In this document: piece after piece, positions 37,061-46,600 of the stretch
How the letters are laid out: each line of letters starts with the position of its first letter
Position numbering within the stretch: the first letter of the stretch is position 1
Assembly (NCBI RefSeq): GCF_000380245.2
Contig: NZ_HG428742.1
Span: 235,245-299,244, forward strand
Source: Bacillus massiliigorillae
Lineage (GTDB): Bacteria; Bacillota; Bacilli; Bacillales; DSM-1321
Length of the DNA stretch: 64,000 nt
Direction of reading: 5' to 3'
Position numbers and translations under genes: made by a program
Notes under the pieces: generated by a model
What the model saw: only the letters and a program-made list of their open reading frames with translations
Told to the model about the DNA's origin: nothing
The model's database searches: none

Positions 37061-37178
37061 GTTATTCGCCCTATCTTGTAATTTATTCGCCTTAACAGCC
37101 GATTTATTCGCTCTATCCCGTGATTTATTCTCCTTAACTACCAATTTATTCGCCCTATCCCGTGATTTATTCTCCTTA
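37061..37178. repeat. Array of six TTATTCGCC-type units at exact 21-bp spacing
   Basis: TTATTCGCC or close variants (CGCT, CTCC) start at 37062, 37083, 37104, 37125, 37146 and 37167, each 21 bases from the last. Alternate inter-core segments are similar (CTATCCCGTGA and CTTAACnnCCAA types), so a 42-bp higher-order unit is visible. The last unit runs into the stop codon of the NERD gene at 37176. Same core as 19771-19843. Confidence 0.9.
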
Positions 37179-38162
37179 ACTCAAATAACGCATTAATTCA
37201 TCCAAAGATAGATGATAAACTCTGTTTCTCTTAGCCCCAGATGAATGTAAATTTAATGAAACTAACAATTTTGAAGCTTTATTCACTGATGATATACCAA
37301 GAAAACTCCGCAATTGTTCATTCGTAATGGTTGGTCCAATCAACAGCCGGTAATCCATAAGGGCTTGTATGTGTGCATTCTTAAATGATTTTCCACACCT
37401 CGGACATAACCAACGTTCTCTCTTTCTCATTAAAACAGCATCATGACAGTCTAAACACAGTATCCCTGTTAGAAGCACAGATGAGGCAATCTGAAAGCGG
37501 TTTAGGATATCATAATCAGCTTCCGTATGTTCTTTTTGCACAAGACGCAGCATTTTACAGAGATCCTTCTTCGTCCATAATTCATTTTGGAAATTGCTAT
37601 TAATAGTAGAAACTTTCGTAGGGAGATTAGCAGCGTGTGTTACTATTCGATAAATATTTTCGTAATGAGGATTTGTTCTAATGAGAGTTGAGGGATTACT
37701 AATAACGACGAGCGCCTCAATAGGTAGAAGTGGAAGTTGATGATGTTTTAGCCATGCTTGGAGTTGAAACATATGTTTCTTTACTTGAAGGATTGGATCG
37801 GGGAAAATGTCTTCTTTCTCATTCATTGTACGAATCAACTGATGAAAGTTTGGTTCGAAGAATAGTATTCCAGCTATATTCTTTACTTCAATGATAAGTA
37901 GAAATCGAGTGGTAACAAACAAAATATCCATTTGAAAGAAGGAGCTTTCTCTAAATGGAATCCTGATATCATGAAATATTTCATACTCTCCTTCTAAAAA
38001 AGATAGCTGGTAGTCAATTGATAACTCGCCTCGAAAGCCTGCATAGCACTTTGCTAGTTCTTCATCTACTTTTTTCCTTGCCGGATGGCTAATAGGTAAT
38101 CTTCGTTGTAGCGCCTCCAATTTCCGTATCATAATCGGCAATTTTCTTTCTTTTCTTATCAA
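37176..38162 (-). CDS. NERD-domain protein with zinc ribbon
   Basis: A 328-residue protein with a NERD (nuclease-related) domain at about 40-160: GFRGELSIDYQL, then Asp79 (QMDILFV) and Glu92-x-Lys94 (IIEVKN), the D...ExK arrangement of the nuclease superfamily. A C4 zinc ribbon uses Cys236, Cys239, Cys253 and Cys256 (CLDC...CPRCGKSF), followed by a helical C-terminus. The start is TTG at 38162, with GGAGGTG 5 bases upstream, a strong match. Cytoplasmic, possible DNA or RNA nuclease; biological role unknown. The stop codon is inside a 21-bp repeat array. Confidence 0.82.
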   Translation of the reverse strand: MIRKERKLPIMIRKLEALQRRLPISHPARKKVDEELAKCYAGFRGELSIDYQLSFLEGEYEIFHDIRIPFRESSFFQMDILFVTTRFLLIIEVKNIAGILFFEPNFHQLIRTMNEKEDIFPDPILQVKKHMFQLQAWLKHHQLPLLPIEALVVISNPSTLIRTNPHYENIYRIVTHAANLPTKVSTINSNFQNELWTKKDLCKMLRLVQKEHTEADYDILNRFQIASSVLLTGILCLDCHDAVLMRKRERWLCPRCGKSFKNAHIQALMDYRLLIGPTITNEQLRSFLGISSVNKASKLLVSLNLHSSGAKRNRVYHLSLDELMRYLS

Positions 38163-38257
38163 GTTATCACCTCCATACTCTCATTTATCCCATAAAAGTG
38201 TCCTTTCTGCAACCGATACCACAAAGATTCCATAGCTCAAATTATATATCATTCTCA

Positions 38258-38287
38258 TTGACAACCTTCCCTAAAATATGTTAATTA
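38258..38287 (+). promoter_or_regulatory. SigA-type promoter of htpG
   Basis: TTGACA at 38258-38263, then an 18-base spacer and TAATTA at 38282-38287. The predicted start point lies at about 38294, inside the CIRCE operator. Confidence 0.65.
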
Positions 38288-38291
38288 AACA

Positions 38292-38318
38292 TTAGCACTC
38301 CACTAAAGAGAGTGCTAA
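38292..38318 (+). promoter_or_regulatory. CIRCE operator (HrcA-binding site) upstream of htpG
   Basis: TTAGCACTC, nine bases, GAGTGCTAA: an exact match to the CIRCE consensus bound by the heat-shock repressor HrcA. It overlaps the predicted transcription start and lies about 40 bases before the htpG start codon. In Bacillus subtilis htpG is not under HrcA control, so this wiring is different. Confidence 0.93.
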
Positions 38319-38357
38319 AATAAAACAAATAACCTGTCTTTGGAAGGAGAAATGAAC

Positions 38358-40229
38358 ATGGAGAAGAAACAATTTCAAGCTGAATCAAAACGTTTATTGG
38401 ATATGATGATTCATTCTATTTATTCTCAGAAGGAAATTTTCTTACGTGAATTGATTTCAAATGCTAGTGATGCCATTGATAAAATGTATTACAAGGCACT
38501 AACAGATCAATCCATTTCGTTTAACCAAAATGATTACTATATTAAAGTAAGTGCTGATAAAGAAAATCGCACATTAACAATTACAGATACAGGTATCGGG
38601 ATGACAAAGGACGAGCTTGAACAGCATCTAGGTACTATTGCCAAGAGTGGATCGCTTGCATTCAAGAGTGAAAACGAATTGAAAGATGGCTATGATATTA
38701 TCGGTCAATTTGGTGTAGGATTCTACTCATCCTTCATGATTGCTGATGTAGTAACTGTTATCAGTAAAGCAGTTGATAGCGAAGAAGCATTCAAATGGGA
38801 GTCTGCAGGTGCAGATGGCTATACAATCGAACCTTGTGAAAAGGATTCTGTTGGTACAACCATCACTTTAAAACTAAAAGAAAACACAGAAGATGAAAAC
38901 TATGATGCATACCTAGAATCTTATCGTCTTCAATCAATCATTAAGAAGTACTCTGATTTCATCCGCTACCCAATTAAAATGGATGTAACAGAAAGCCGTC
39001 TAAAAGAAGGCAGCGAAGATGAATATGAACAAGTAACAGAAGAACGTGTAATCAACAGTATGGTTCCTATCTGGAAGAAGAATAAAAACGAACTAACAGA
39101 TGCGGATTACGAGCAATTCTACCAAGAGAAACGCTACGGATTCGATAAACCTATTCGACACGTTCATGTAAAAGTAGATGGAAGCATTCGCTACAATGCA
39201 ATTCTGTACATTCCAGAAAGCATTCCATTTGATTATTACTCAAAAGAATTCGAAAAAGGCTTAGAGCTCTACTCAAATGGCGTACTAATCATGGAAAAAT
39301 GCGCAGACTTACTACCAGACTACTTCAGCTTCGTTAAAGGAATGGTCGACTCAGAAGACCTATCCTTAAATATTTCGCGTGAAATCCTGCAACAGGACAA
39401 GCAGTTAAAATTCATCGCGAAAAACATTAAAACGAAAATCAAAAAAGAACTAGAAAGCATGCTGAAAAATGACCGCGAGCAATATGAAGCTTTCTACAAA
39501 TCTTTCGGTCGTCAATTAAAGTTTGGTGCGTATGATAACTTCGGTCAAGAAAAAGACGTACTAAAAGACTTAATTATGTTCTATTCTTCTAAAGAGAAGA
39601 AGCACGTTACATTACAAGAATATGTATCTCGTATGCCTGAAGATCAAAAGTATATTTACTATGCGACAGGCGAATCTGTTGAGCGTATCGAAAAGCTTCC
39701 ACAAACAGAATTAGTATCGGACAAAGGCTACGAAATCTTATACTTAACAGAAGATATTGATGAATTTGTAGTGAAAATGCTCATGACATATGATGAAAAA
39801 GAATTCAAATCCGTTTCAAGCGGAGATCTTGGCATTGAAGATACAAACAAAACAGAAGAAAAAGAAGAAGACAAAGAGCTATTTGCCTTCATGAAAGACG
39901 TGCTAGATGGTAAAGTTGGGGCTGTTAAAGCATCGAACCGTTTGAAATCACACCCAGTTTGCTTAACGGCAGAAGGTGACGTTTCAATTGAAATGGAAAA
40001 AGTGTTAAATGCGATGCCAAACAATCAACAAGTAAAAGCGAATAAAGTATTGGAAATTAATATGGACCATAGTGTATTCCAATCTATTAAGTCAGCTTAT
40101 GCACAAGATGATAAAGAAAAAGTTAAATTGTATACACACCTACTGTACAACCAAGCATTATTGATTGAAGGATTACCAATCCAAGATCCTGTTCAATTTA
40201 CAAATGATATTTGTCAGGTAATGGTGTAA
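38358..40229 (+). CDS. htpG: Hsp90-family chaperone HtpG
   Basis: A 623-residue Hsp90 chaperone. The N-terminal GHKL ATPase domain includes RELISNASDAIDK (about 30), DTGIGM, and GQFGVGFYSSFMIAD; the middle domain includes FVKGMVDSEDLSLNISRE; the C-terminal dimerisation domain ends VQFTNDICQVMV. The start at 38358 (MEKKQF) gives AAGGAG at 8-base spacing and matches the N-terminus of other Bacillus HtpG proteins. Expression should be heat-inducible through HrcA/CIRCE. A second, broken copy of the 3' third of this gene lies at 43100-43583. Confidence 0.96.
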   Translation: MEKKQFQAESKRLLDMMIHSIYSQKEIFLRELISNASDAIDKMYYKALTDQSISFNQNDYYIKVSADKENRTLTITDTGIGMTKDELEQHLGTIAKSGSLAFKSENELKDGYDIIGQFGVGFYSSFMIADVVTVISKAVDSEEAFKWESAGADGYTIEPCEKDSVGTTITLKLKENTEDENYDAYLESYRLQSIIKKYSDFIRYPIKMDVTESRLKEGSEDEYEQVTEERVINSMVPIWKKNKNELTDADYEQFYQEKRYGFDKPIRHVHVKVDGSIRYNAILYIPESIPFDYYSKEFEKGLELYSNGVLIMEKCADLLPDYFSFVKGMVDSEDLSLNISREILQQDKQLKFIAKNIKTKIKKELESMLKNDREQYEAFYKSFGRQLKFGAYDNFGQEKDVLKDLIMFYSSKEKKHVTLQEYVSRMPEDQKYIYYATGESVERIEKLPQTELVSDKGYEILYLTEDIDEFVVKMLMTYDEKEFKSVSSGDLGIEDTNKTEEKEEDKELFAFMKDVLDGKVGAVKASNRLKSHPVCLTAEGDVSIEMEKVLNAMPNNQQVKANKVLEINMDHSVFQSIKSAYAQDDKEKVKLYTHLLYNQALLIEGLPIQDPVQFTNDICQVMV

Positions 40230-40234
40230 AAAAT

Positions 40235-40278
40235 AAAAGCGAAGATAAAGAGTGAATCACTCTCTATCTTCGCTTTTT
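40235..40278. terminator. Bidirectional terminator between htpG and the glycosylation operon
   Basis: A 20-bp stem (AAAAGCGAAGATAAAGAGTG with its complement, one mismatch) with T-runs on both strands, between two convergent units. Confidence 0.88.
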
Positions 40279-40288
40279 CTATAATACT

Positions 40289-40651
40289 TTATTGTATCGG
40301 TGCACCTTTCGCGATAAAAATCGCACCACATACAATCAATACAATACCAATCCACTGATATGATGTAATATTCTCCTTAAAAACCATCCAAGCCAAGAAC
40401 ATTCCTAATACATAGGCAATGCTTTGTAGCGGATAAGCAACACTTAAAGGCAGTTTACTTAGTACAAGTACATAAATAATCGTTCCAATACCGTACATCC
40501 CAATACCGCTAATAAACATCGGATTTAATAATAATCCCAATATATCCTGTAAGCCACTGATTACTTTCCCCTCTAGTGCTAGCTTCCAGCACCATTGTCC
40601 GCCTACCAGCAGCAAAATATTCATAAATAATAATACATATGGAAGCATCAT
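40289..40651 (-). CDS. SMR/EamA-type small membrane transporter (ArnE-like flippase subunit)
   Basis: A protein of about 120 residues with four hydrophobic segments and the SMR/EamA pattern PLSVAYPLQSIAYVLGMFLAWMVFKENIT in the third and fourth helices. In lipid-linked sugar pathways such proteins (ArnE/ArnF type) move undecaprenyl-phosphate-sugar across the membrane. It is the last gene of a four-gene operon and its ATG overlaps the stop of the DUF2304 gene (ATGA), so it is translationally coupled. A drug-exporter role is possible from the fold alone, but the operon context favours lipid-linked sugar. Confidence 0.75.
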   Translation of the reverse strand: MMLPYVLLFMNILLLVGGQWCWKLALEGKVISGLQDILGLLLNPMFISGIGMYGIGTIIYVLVLSKLPLSVAYPLQSIAYVLGMFLAWMVFKENITSYQWIGIVLIVCGAIFIAKGAPIQ

Positions 40652-40986
40652 TCTTTCTCCTTCCATTCACTTTCCATTAATGCGATTTTTTGCACTAATA
40701 TCACATGTTCTTTTTGTAATTTATTTAAACGCATCGTTAAGTCTAGAATAAACATGAGGCATAATATAATTGCTAATAAGAATAGCAATGACGGGGCGTA
40801 ACCTACATGAAACTTGTCCGCAATCCAATCTAGCCATTTATATTGCCATACTAATAATCCCATTCCAAGACTTAGAAGAATCCATAATATTGAATCCCTA
40901 ACTCCTAATCTTCCACGTTTTACACTCTTCCAAATAATCACGTAAACAAAAAACATAATAATGATGGAAAGGATATATATATTCAT
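40648..40986 (-). CDS. DUF2304 membrane protein
   Basis: A 112-residue membrane protein with three hydrophobic segments and a C-terminal coiled-coil-like tail (TMRLNKLQKEHVILVQKIALMESEW). This matches the DUF2304 family, commonly encoded next to polyprenyl-phosphate glycosyltransferases and thought to assist them. Here it lies 13 bases after the GT2 gene and overlaps the SMR gene. The GGAGGATGATTAC region before the start gives a good ribosome site. Confidence 0.8.
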   Translation of the reverse strand: MNIYILSIIIMFFVYVIIWKSVKRGRLGVRDSILWILLSLGMGLLVWQYKWLDWIADKFHVGYAPSLLFLLAIILCLMFILDLTMRLNKLQKEHVILVQKIALMESEWKEKE

Positions 40987-40999
40987 GTAATCATCCTCC

Positions 41000-41707
41000 T
41001 TATTTACGCCATTCTTTGAGCACAGAAAAGCTTACTTTCATCATATAATATATGGTTTTCCAGGAATGAATGGATGAAAACCCCCCTTGTCTTGGTCTCA
41101 TCTCAACACTAATCTCTTGAATATTCCAGCCTTTCCGACAGCCTGTTACAATTACTTCCGGTTCAGGGTAATCACTCGGGTAATCCTTTGCAAAGTGTTC
41201 AATGACGCGACGACTTTTAATACGAAAACCGCTTGTTGGATCCATAATTTTCACATGTGTAAACAAATAAATAAAGTACGTGAAAAATCCAATTCCTACT
41301 CTTCTCGCCACAGTTCCTTTGTAATATGTCTTCTCTTTAAAACGAGAACCAATAATCATATCGGCATGACTCGATTTCATTACTTCATACATTTTCTTCA
41401 GTTCGCTAATTACATGTTGGCCATCCGCATCAAATTGAACCGCGCACTCATAACGATGCTGTTCAGCATATTGATAGCCCGTTTGAACCGCCCCTCCAAT
41501 CCCAAGATTATGAGGAAGATTAACAACATGAATTCTACGACTATACTGTTCTAGTATTTCTTCCGTACGATCAGTAGAGCCATCATTTATAACTATTACA
41601 TCAAAAAAGGGCTCCTGCTTTTGATAAGCAAGTACTTGTTCTAACGTTTCTTCAATTGCTTCTTCTTCATTATAAGCAGGTATGATTAGTAGAACTTCTC
41701 TTTCCAT
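41000..41707 (-). CDS. GT2-family glycosyltransferase (polyprenyl-phosphate sugar synthase-like)
   Basis: A 235-residue GT-A fold enzyme of the dolichyl/polyprenyl-phosphate mannose synthase type: LLIIPAYNEEEAIEETL at the N-terminus, VINDGSTDRT near residue 42, QFDADGQH (DxD-type metal site) near 92, and DPTSGFRIKSRRV near 155. It would load a sugar from a nucleotide donor onto polyprenyl phosphate on the cytoplasmic face. There is no C-terminal membrane pair, so it is a soluble or peripheral form. The ATG at 41707 is chosen over GTG at 41716 because AAGGGTGA then has suitable spacing. It lies next to the GT39 gene's stop. Confidence 0.86.
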   Translation of the reverse strand: MEREVLLIIPAYNEEEAIEETLEQVLAYQKQEPFFDVIVINDGSTDRTEEILEQYSRRIHVVNLPHNLGIGGAVQTGYQYAEQHRYECAVQFDADGQHVISELKKMYEVMKSSHADMIIGSRFKEKTYYKGTVARRVGIGFFTYFIYLFTHVKIMDPTSGFRIKSRRVIEHFAKDYPSDYPEPEVIVTGCRKGWNIQEISVEMRPRQGGFSSIHSWKTIYYMMKVSFSVLKEWRK

Positions 41708-41708
41708 C

Positions 41709-42950
41709 CTATTCACTCACCCTTCTAGATAACAGCAGTTTCTTGAGCCAATATATAAGAAAGACAGCACCAATCATCCAAAGAATAACTAACGGATAGT
41801 TATATCGCGGATACGCAAAATAATAGCTATTCAAAGCGACATTGATAAAAACATACCCCATTATTAAAATCATTTCAGCACGGTATTTCTTTATGAGTCC
41901 CACACTTAACCATCCAGCAATACCTGTTATCAATATTACTTGATAACATTTCACCACCGTGTCGAGAGGAATATCAAAAACAGGCTTCCAATAGAAGATT
42001 CCCTTCATATATTCGATTGGCTTTAAATATAAGTAGCTTTTGAGCATACTTTGAGGATTTGTTTCCCACCATTCCTTCATACGCTCTTGCGCTTCTACTT
42101 TTCGCTCATGCATTCTTCCAAGTATATCTGTCTCTTCAGACCTAGACTCTGCTTCAGCAACCGATGTTTGATAACTACCACCTGGATAGCCTTCTCCTTG
42201 GAAAGTACCTAGCAGCAACGGATCACCTGAGCCGCCAGTCATCGGTATAAATTTATCAAAAACCATATAATTGCGAATCCACCATGGCCCCATAACAACA
42301 AGCAAAGCTACAATACTAATAATGATTTGCCTTTTAAACACTTTCCATGGATATTTCTTAATTAAGAGATATAGAAATAAGACCAATGGATATAACGCAA
42401 TATTCACACGGAAATACAACGCAACAAAATATGTAATCATCACAAAAAAGAACCAACGATTATTTTGCTTCTCCGCCAGTTTAATCGTCCCGTAAATCAG
42501 CATTAACGTCGCTAAAGTATACGGTCCTTCTGTAAGTAATAAATTATCTACTTGAATAAAAGGAGGAAATACTGCTGCCAAAATACCGACAATCCAACTC
42601 CATCTTTCTCCAACCCAATGAGCTGCCAGTTTCATAGCAACGACTATAGTCATACAACCTATTACAATATGTACAACTCTCGCTGCCCATATGCCATATT
42701 CCAGACCAAATATTTTAAAAATCACTGCTAACATAAAAGGTTCACCTGGCATCAAATGAACAGTTGGAATATCTTCAAAATGATACGTGAGCATACCACT
42801 TTCTAGTAACCTTTGTGCACTACCAACGTACCCAACATCGTCACTATCAAGCGTATAATCCAAACCATACTTTATTAAAATAGTAATTCTAAGAATGAAT
42901 GCAGCTAAAACTATTAATAACGGGACAATTATTCTTGTACTTCCCTTCAT
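41709..42950 (-). CDS. GT39/ArnT-like membrane glycosyltransferase
   Basis: A 413-residue polytopic membrane protein with about 10-11 helices. The first extracytoplasmic loop has DSDDVGYVGSAQRLLESG, the acidic motif typical of the PMT/ArnT (GT39) superfamily, followed by TVHLMPGEPFMLAVIF. Such enzymes transfer a sugar from a polyprenyl-phosphate donor to protein, lipid or wall polymer outside the membrane. First gene of the operon GT39-GT2-DUF2304-SMR, which forms a complete lipid-linked sugar synthesis, flipping and transfer set. The acceptor is unknown; nearby S-layer proteins or the secondary wall polymer are attractive but unproven. Confidence 0.83.
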   Translation of the reverse strand: MKGSTRIIVPLLIVLAAFILRITILIKYGLDYTLDSDDVGYVGSAQRLLESGMLTYHFEDIPTVHLMPGEPFMLAVIFKIFGLEYGIWAARVVHIVIGCMTIVVAMKLAAHWVGERWSWIVGILAAVFPPFIQVDNLLLTEGPYTLATLMLIYGTIKLAEKQNNRWFFFVMITYFVALYFRVNIALYPLVLFLYLLIKKYPWKVFKRQIIISIVALLVVMGPWWIRNYMVFDKFIPMTGGSGDPLLLGTFQGEGYPGGSYQTSVAEAESRSEETDILGRMHERKVEAQERMKEWWETNPQSMLKSYLYLKPIEYMKGIFYWKPVFDIPLDTVVKCYQVILITGIAGWLSVGLIKKYRAEMILIMGYVFINVALNSYYFAYPRYNYPLVILWMIGAVFLIYWLKKLLLSRRVSE

Positions 42951-43099
42951 AACTTCACCTTTCTAAATATCGAATACAAACTAATAATATTGGCTTTTTT
43001 CAAAATAAAGCCACTTGTTATTTTATCATGATATTTTACATATTGTATATTTAATAATTAAAATGAATTATTCTAGAATATTATTAGTAGATACCAAAA

Positions 43100-43583
43100 A
43101 TCTGTATATATCAGAAGGCATTCATGAGTTTGTAGTAAAAATGTTAATGAAATACGATGAAAAAGACATTAAATCCGTTTCAAGTGTGGAAATCTTGGTA
43201 TTGAAGATACCCAAAAGGTAGAAGACAAAGAACTATTTATCTTCATGAAAGAAGTGCTAGATGATGAAGTTGGTGCTGTAAAAGCACCAAACCGTTTGAA
43301 ATCATATCCAGTCTGTTTAACTGCAGAAGGTAACGTTTCAATTGAAATGGAAAAAGTGTTAAATGCGATGCCGAATAACCAGCAAGTAAAAGCGAATAAA
43401 GTATTGGAAATCAATATGGACCATAGTGTATTCCAATCAATTAAAACTGCCTTTACACAAGAGGATAAGGAAAAAGTTAAACTGTATACACCTATACTGT
43501 ACAATCAAGCATTATTGATTGTAGGTTTACCAACTCAGACCCCTGTTCAATTTACGAATGATATTTGTCAGGTGATGGTATAA
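43100..43583 (+). pseudogene. 5'-truncated, frameshifted copy of htpG
   Basis: Similar to the last 165 codons of htpG (39735-40229). It opens near NLYISEGIHEFVVKMLMKYDEKD, is shifted by an indel near 43187 (after KSVSS), and then reads LGIEDTQKVEDKELF and on to the identical C-terminus VQFTNDICQVMV. It lacks the ATPase and middle domains and a ribosome site, so it is not functional. It lies about 3 kb downstream of the intact gene, with the four-gene glycosylation operon between them. Confidence 0.9.
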
Positions 43584-43605
43584 GGATAAGGTATTAACAG
43601 AATAA

Positions 43606-43658
43606 AACCAAAAGAGCTATAGCAATTTAGTAACATGAGCTATAACTCTTTTGGTTTT
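43606..43658. terminator. Terminator between the htpG remnant and the SLH repeat protein
   Basis: AACCAAAAGAGCTATAGC pairs with GCTATAACTCTTTTGGTT (one mismatch) with a T-run on the plus strand and A-run on the other side, so both strands can use it. It differs in sequence from the htpG terminator. Confidence 0.75.
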
Positions 43659-43662
43659 TAAT

Positions 43663-46600
43663 TTATGGTGTTGTTGAATCAACTAATACCGCATCAATAA
43701 ACTTATCATCTACATCTATTACATATCCAAGAACTTTTTCTTTAATTACATCAATGGTTCCATAAGAACCTCTAATCCCCATTAATGTAGTTGGTTCATT
43801 TGCAATTAATTCATTAATACGCCCAACTGCATCAATTTTAATTGTAGATTCAGCATTAGTAATAAAGTTCTTAATTTTAGTATGAACCGTTACCACTGCC
43901 TTGGCATTAATATTTACATTATCAATGCTTCCTCTTCCATCTAATTCAGTATTCTTATTCACATTAATATTACTAACAGTTCCATTGACTTCAACCACCG
44001 AATTACTAACATTATTTTCTAAATTATCTACAGTTCCTCTTATTATAACATGCGCTTTCTTGTTAATAATTTTCACATTTTTAAAGTTGCCTTCTAATGT
44101 GACCGGAGCTTCCGTGTTAATGATCATATTTTCAACAGAGCCATTTGCTATATTACTAAATGTTACCCCCTCTTTAGCATCTTTTATTTCAACATCATTC
44201 AACTTACTCTTATTATTTATAGTACTTGTAAAATTAACAGTAGATTTATCAAAAACTAACGTATTATAAACACTTACTTGTTCATTTATATTAAAAGTTT
44301 CTGCTTTCGCTTCTACAGTCAAACCTTTATAGAATACAAGATTTCTTAGATCAATCCGTTTAAGTTTTTCATTTTCAGGGTTATCTTCATTTTTTGGGTT
44401 TCTAATATATACTCTTTCTCCTTCAATTTCACTCAAACCACCTGTTGAAGGACCATATGTTACGAACTGACCAGTTGTATAAACATATAAAGGATCTTGG
44501 AAAGTGTGTACACCTACTTCATTTAACTTATTCGATATATCAAATTCCGTAGAAAAATACTTGATTGTATCACCAGATAAAATAACATTATCATTTGATA
44601 ACAGACTGTCGTTAATCACCAATAAATTCTCGCCTTTTTTCAACTTTAAATCTTCACTAACGCCTTTAGTTTTTAAATAAATTTCAATAATTTCCAATCC
44701 GTTATCTAAATTATTATCATTATCCTTAAAATCTAACTTAGCACCTGCAATATAACTGCCCTCAGGAGAATCTTCCGTCGCCTTCACAAAAGGTTTATTA
44801 TTTAACTTGAAGTTGGCCAAATTATTAGCAAGTTCATACTTATAGCTTTTTGAAAAAGTGACAATGATTTTGTCATATACTTCAATAATGTTTCCATCAT
44901 TATCTTTCTCTACAAGAGCATCTTTGACACCAACTACTCCAATAATATTAAATGAACCATTAAACGTACTATATAAAGGAACATCCATGACTTCAGAATA
45001 ATTCTCCAAGAAATCATATGCTAAAGGTGTATCTACAACTTTAGCTGTTACCCTTGCCACCTTATCTTCCGAAACCGGAGGTACCTTTAATATTGCACTA
45101 GCTGTCCCCTTAGTAAGCGTTATTTGACGTTTATCAAATTGCCCCTCACTTGTCGAAAGCTCTATTACAAATCCACTTACCTTTGTTTCCACCGTTTTAG
45201 TAATTTTATTTATTAATTGGAATGTAATTTGTCTTTCTGTAGATTTATCAGGCTTTGTAACATATTCACTTACACTTGTCTTAATTCCCCAAACCTCATT
45301 CATAGGAAGAGTTTTGAACGACTTAGAAGCAGGTGGATGAGTGTCTTTATTCACTTTAACATCTTCTACTATCAGATTATATTCTGTATCGAAGTCTAAA
45401 GTTGTTACTGTAAGTGTCACTGTTCGTTTATCTTTGGCTAATTTAGCTGCCGTTACTTTCTTTCCTTCCACCCTAAAGTTCGTTGCCTTCACACTATCAA
45501 CTTCAGTAGATAATGTAACTTCAAGGGTAGTTTGCCCTAAAAATTTAACACCTTTAATATCCAAAAAACCACCATCAGGGTTCATCGGTGATGAAAAATC
45601 CGTCTCTGCTGTTGATTGCAATACTTTATTAGCCGTAATCCCTAAAGCCTTAATTTTATAATTTTTTTTACCATATTCTAATGGGTCTGTTGTAGTAATA
45701 GTTACTTTTCTCTTATCACTTTGTACTTTGGCAGCCTTAACTGGTATTTCTTCATTCCCATCAGCTCCCATTTTTTCAATATAAAAATTAGTTGGTTTAA
45801 CGGAATCCACTGACTTATTGAATCTCAGTTCCACTTCATTCGATCTAACCATCGTTGCTTCAGCAATTGTTAATTTGGCATTAGCTGGTGGCTTTATACT
45901 TGTAAAGCTATCAGATGATAACGGTTGTTTAACTTTATTTACTGTGATTCCTTCTGCCTTTATCAAATATGAAGTATCATAATTCATTCCTTCAATTACT
46001 AAAGAAACAGTACGCTTATCTTCTTTCAGTTTAGCTGATTTAATTTTCAATCCCTCGATGCTAAAATTCGTTACTTTCACAGCATCAATCTCTTTTGTAA
46101 ATGTCACTTCTACTTCTTGTATATTTAATGGGTTCACTTTTAAAATAGTCGCTCCTGGTGGAACAGCTGGTGTTGTAAATGTATAAGAAGAAGCCCCTTG
46201 TTTCACTTTATTTATAGTAAGCCCATTAGCTTTCACAGTATAGGTCTTACTATGTTGTAATACATCAAGTGTTAACGTCACTTTCTTTTTGTCACTACTT
46301 AATTTCGCACTCTTGATTGTTACGCCATCAATGCTAAAATTTGTTGGTTTCACACTATCAATTGGATTAGCAAATGAGACTTCAATTGATGTTAATGTCT
46401 CAAACTTCACACCTGTTATCATTGCTCCCGCTGGGGCAGCTGGCGTTGTGAAAAAGGATGGAGTGATAGTCTGCACTTCTTTATTAACTGTAATACCTTC
46501 TACTTTTATTTCATAAATCTTACTATGGGCTAACGTATCAAGCGTTAAAATAACCTTTTTCTTATCCGCACTTAATTTCGCACCTTTTACTTTAACCCCA

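Noticed and set aside
37061..37178. CRISPR array
   Set aside because: The cores are only about 10 bases, imperfect, with 11-base spacers and no cas genes; the exact 21-bp period is not that of a CRISPR.
43245..43583. Independent small gene for an HtpG-like protein
   Set aside because: It is the 3' end of a frameshifted htpG copy whose 5' remnant continues upstream in another frame; no start signal.
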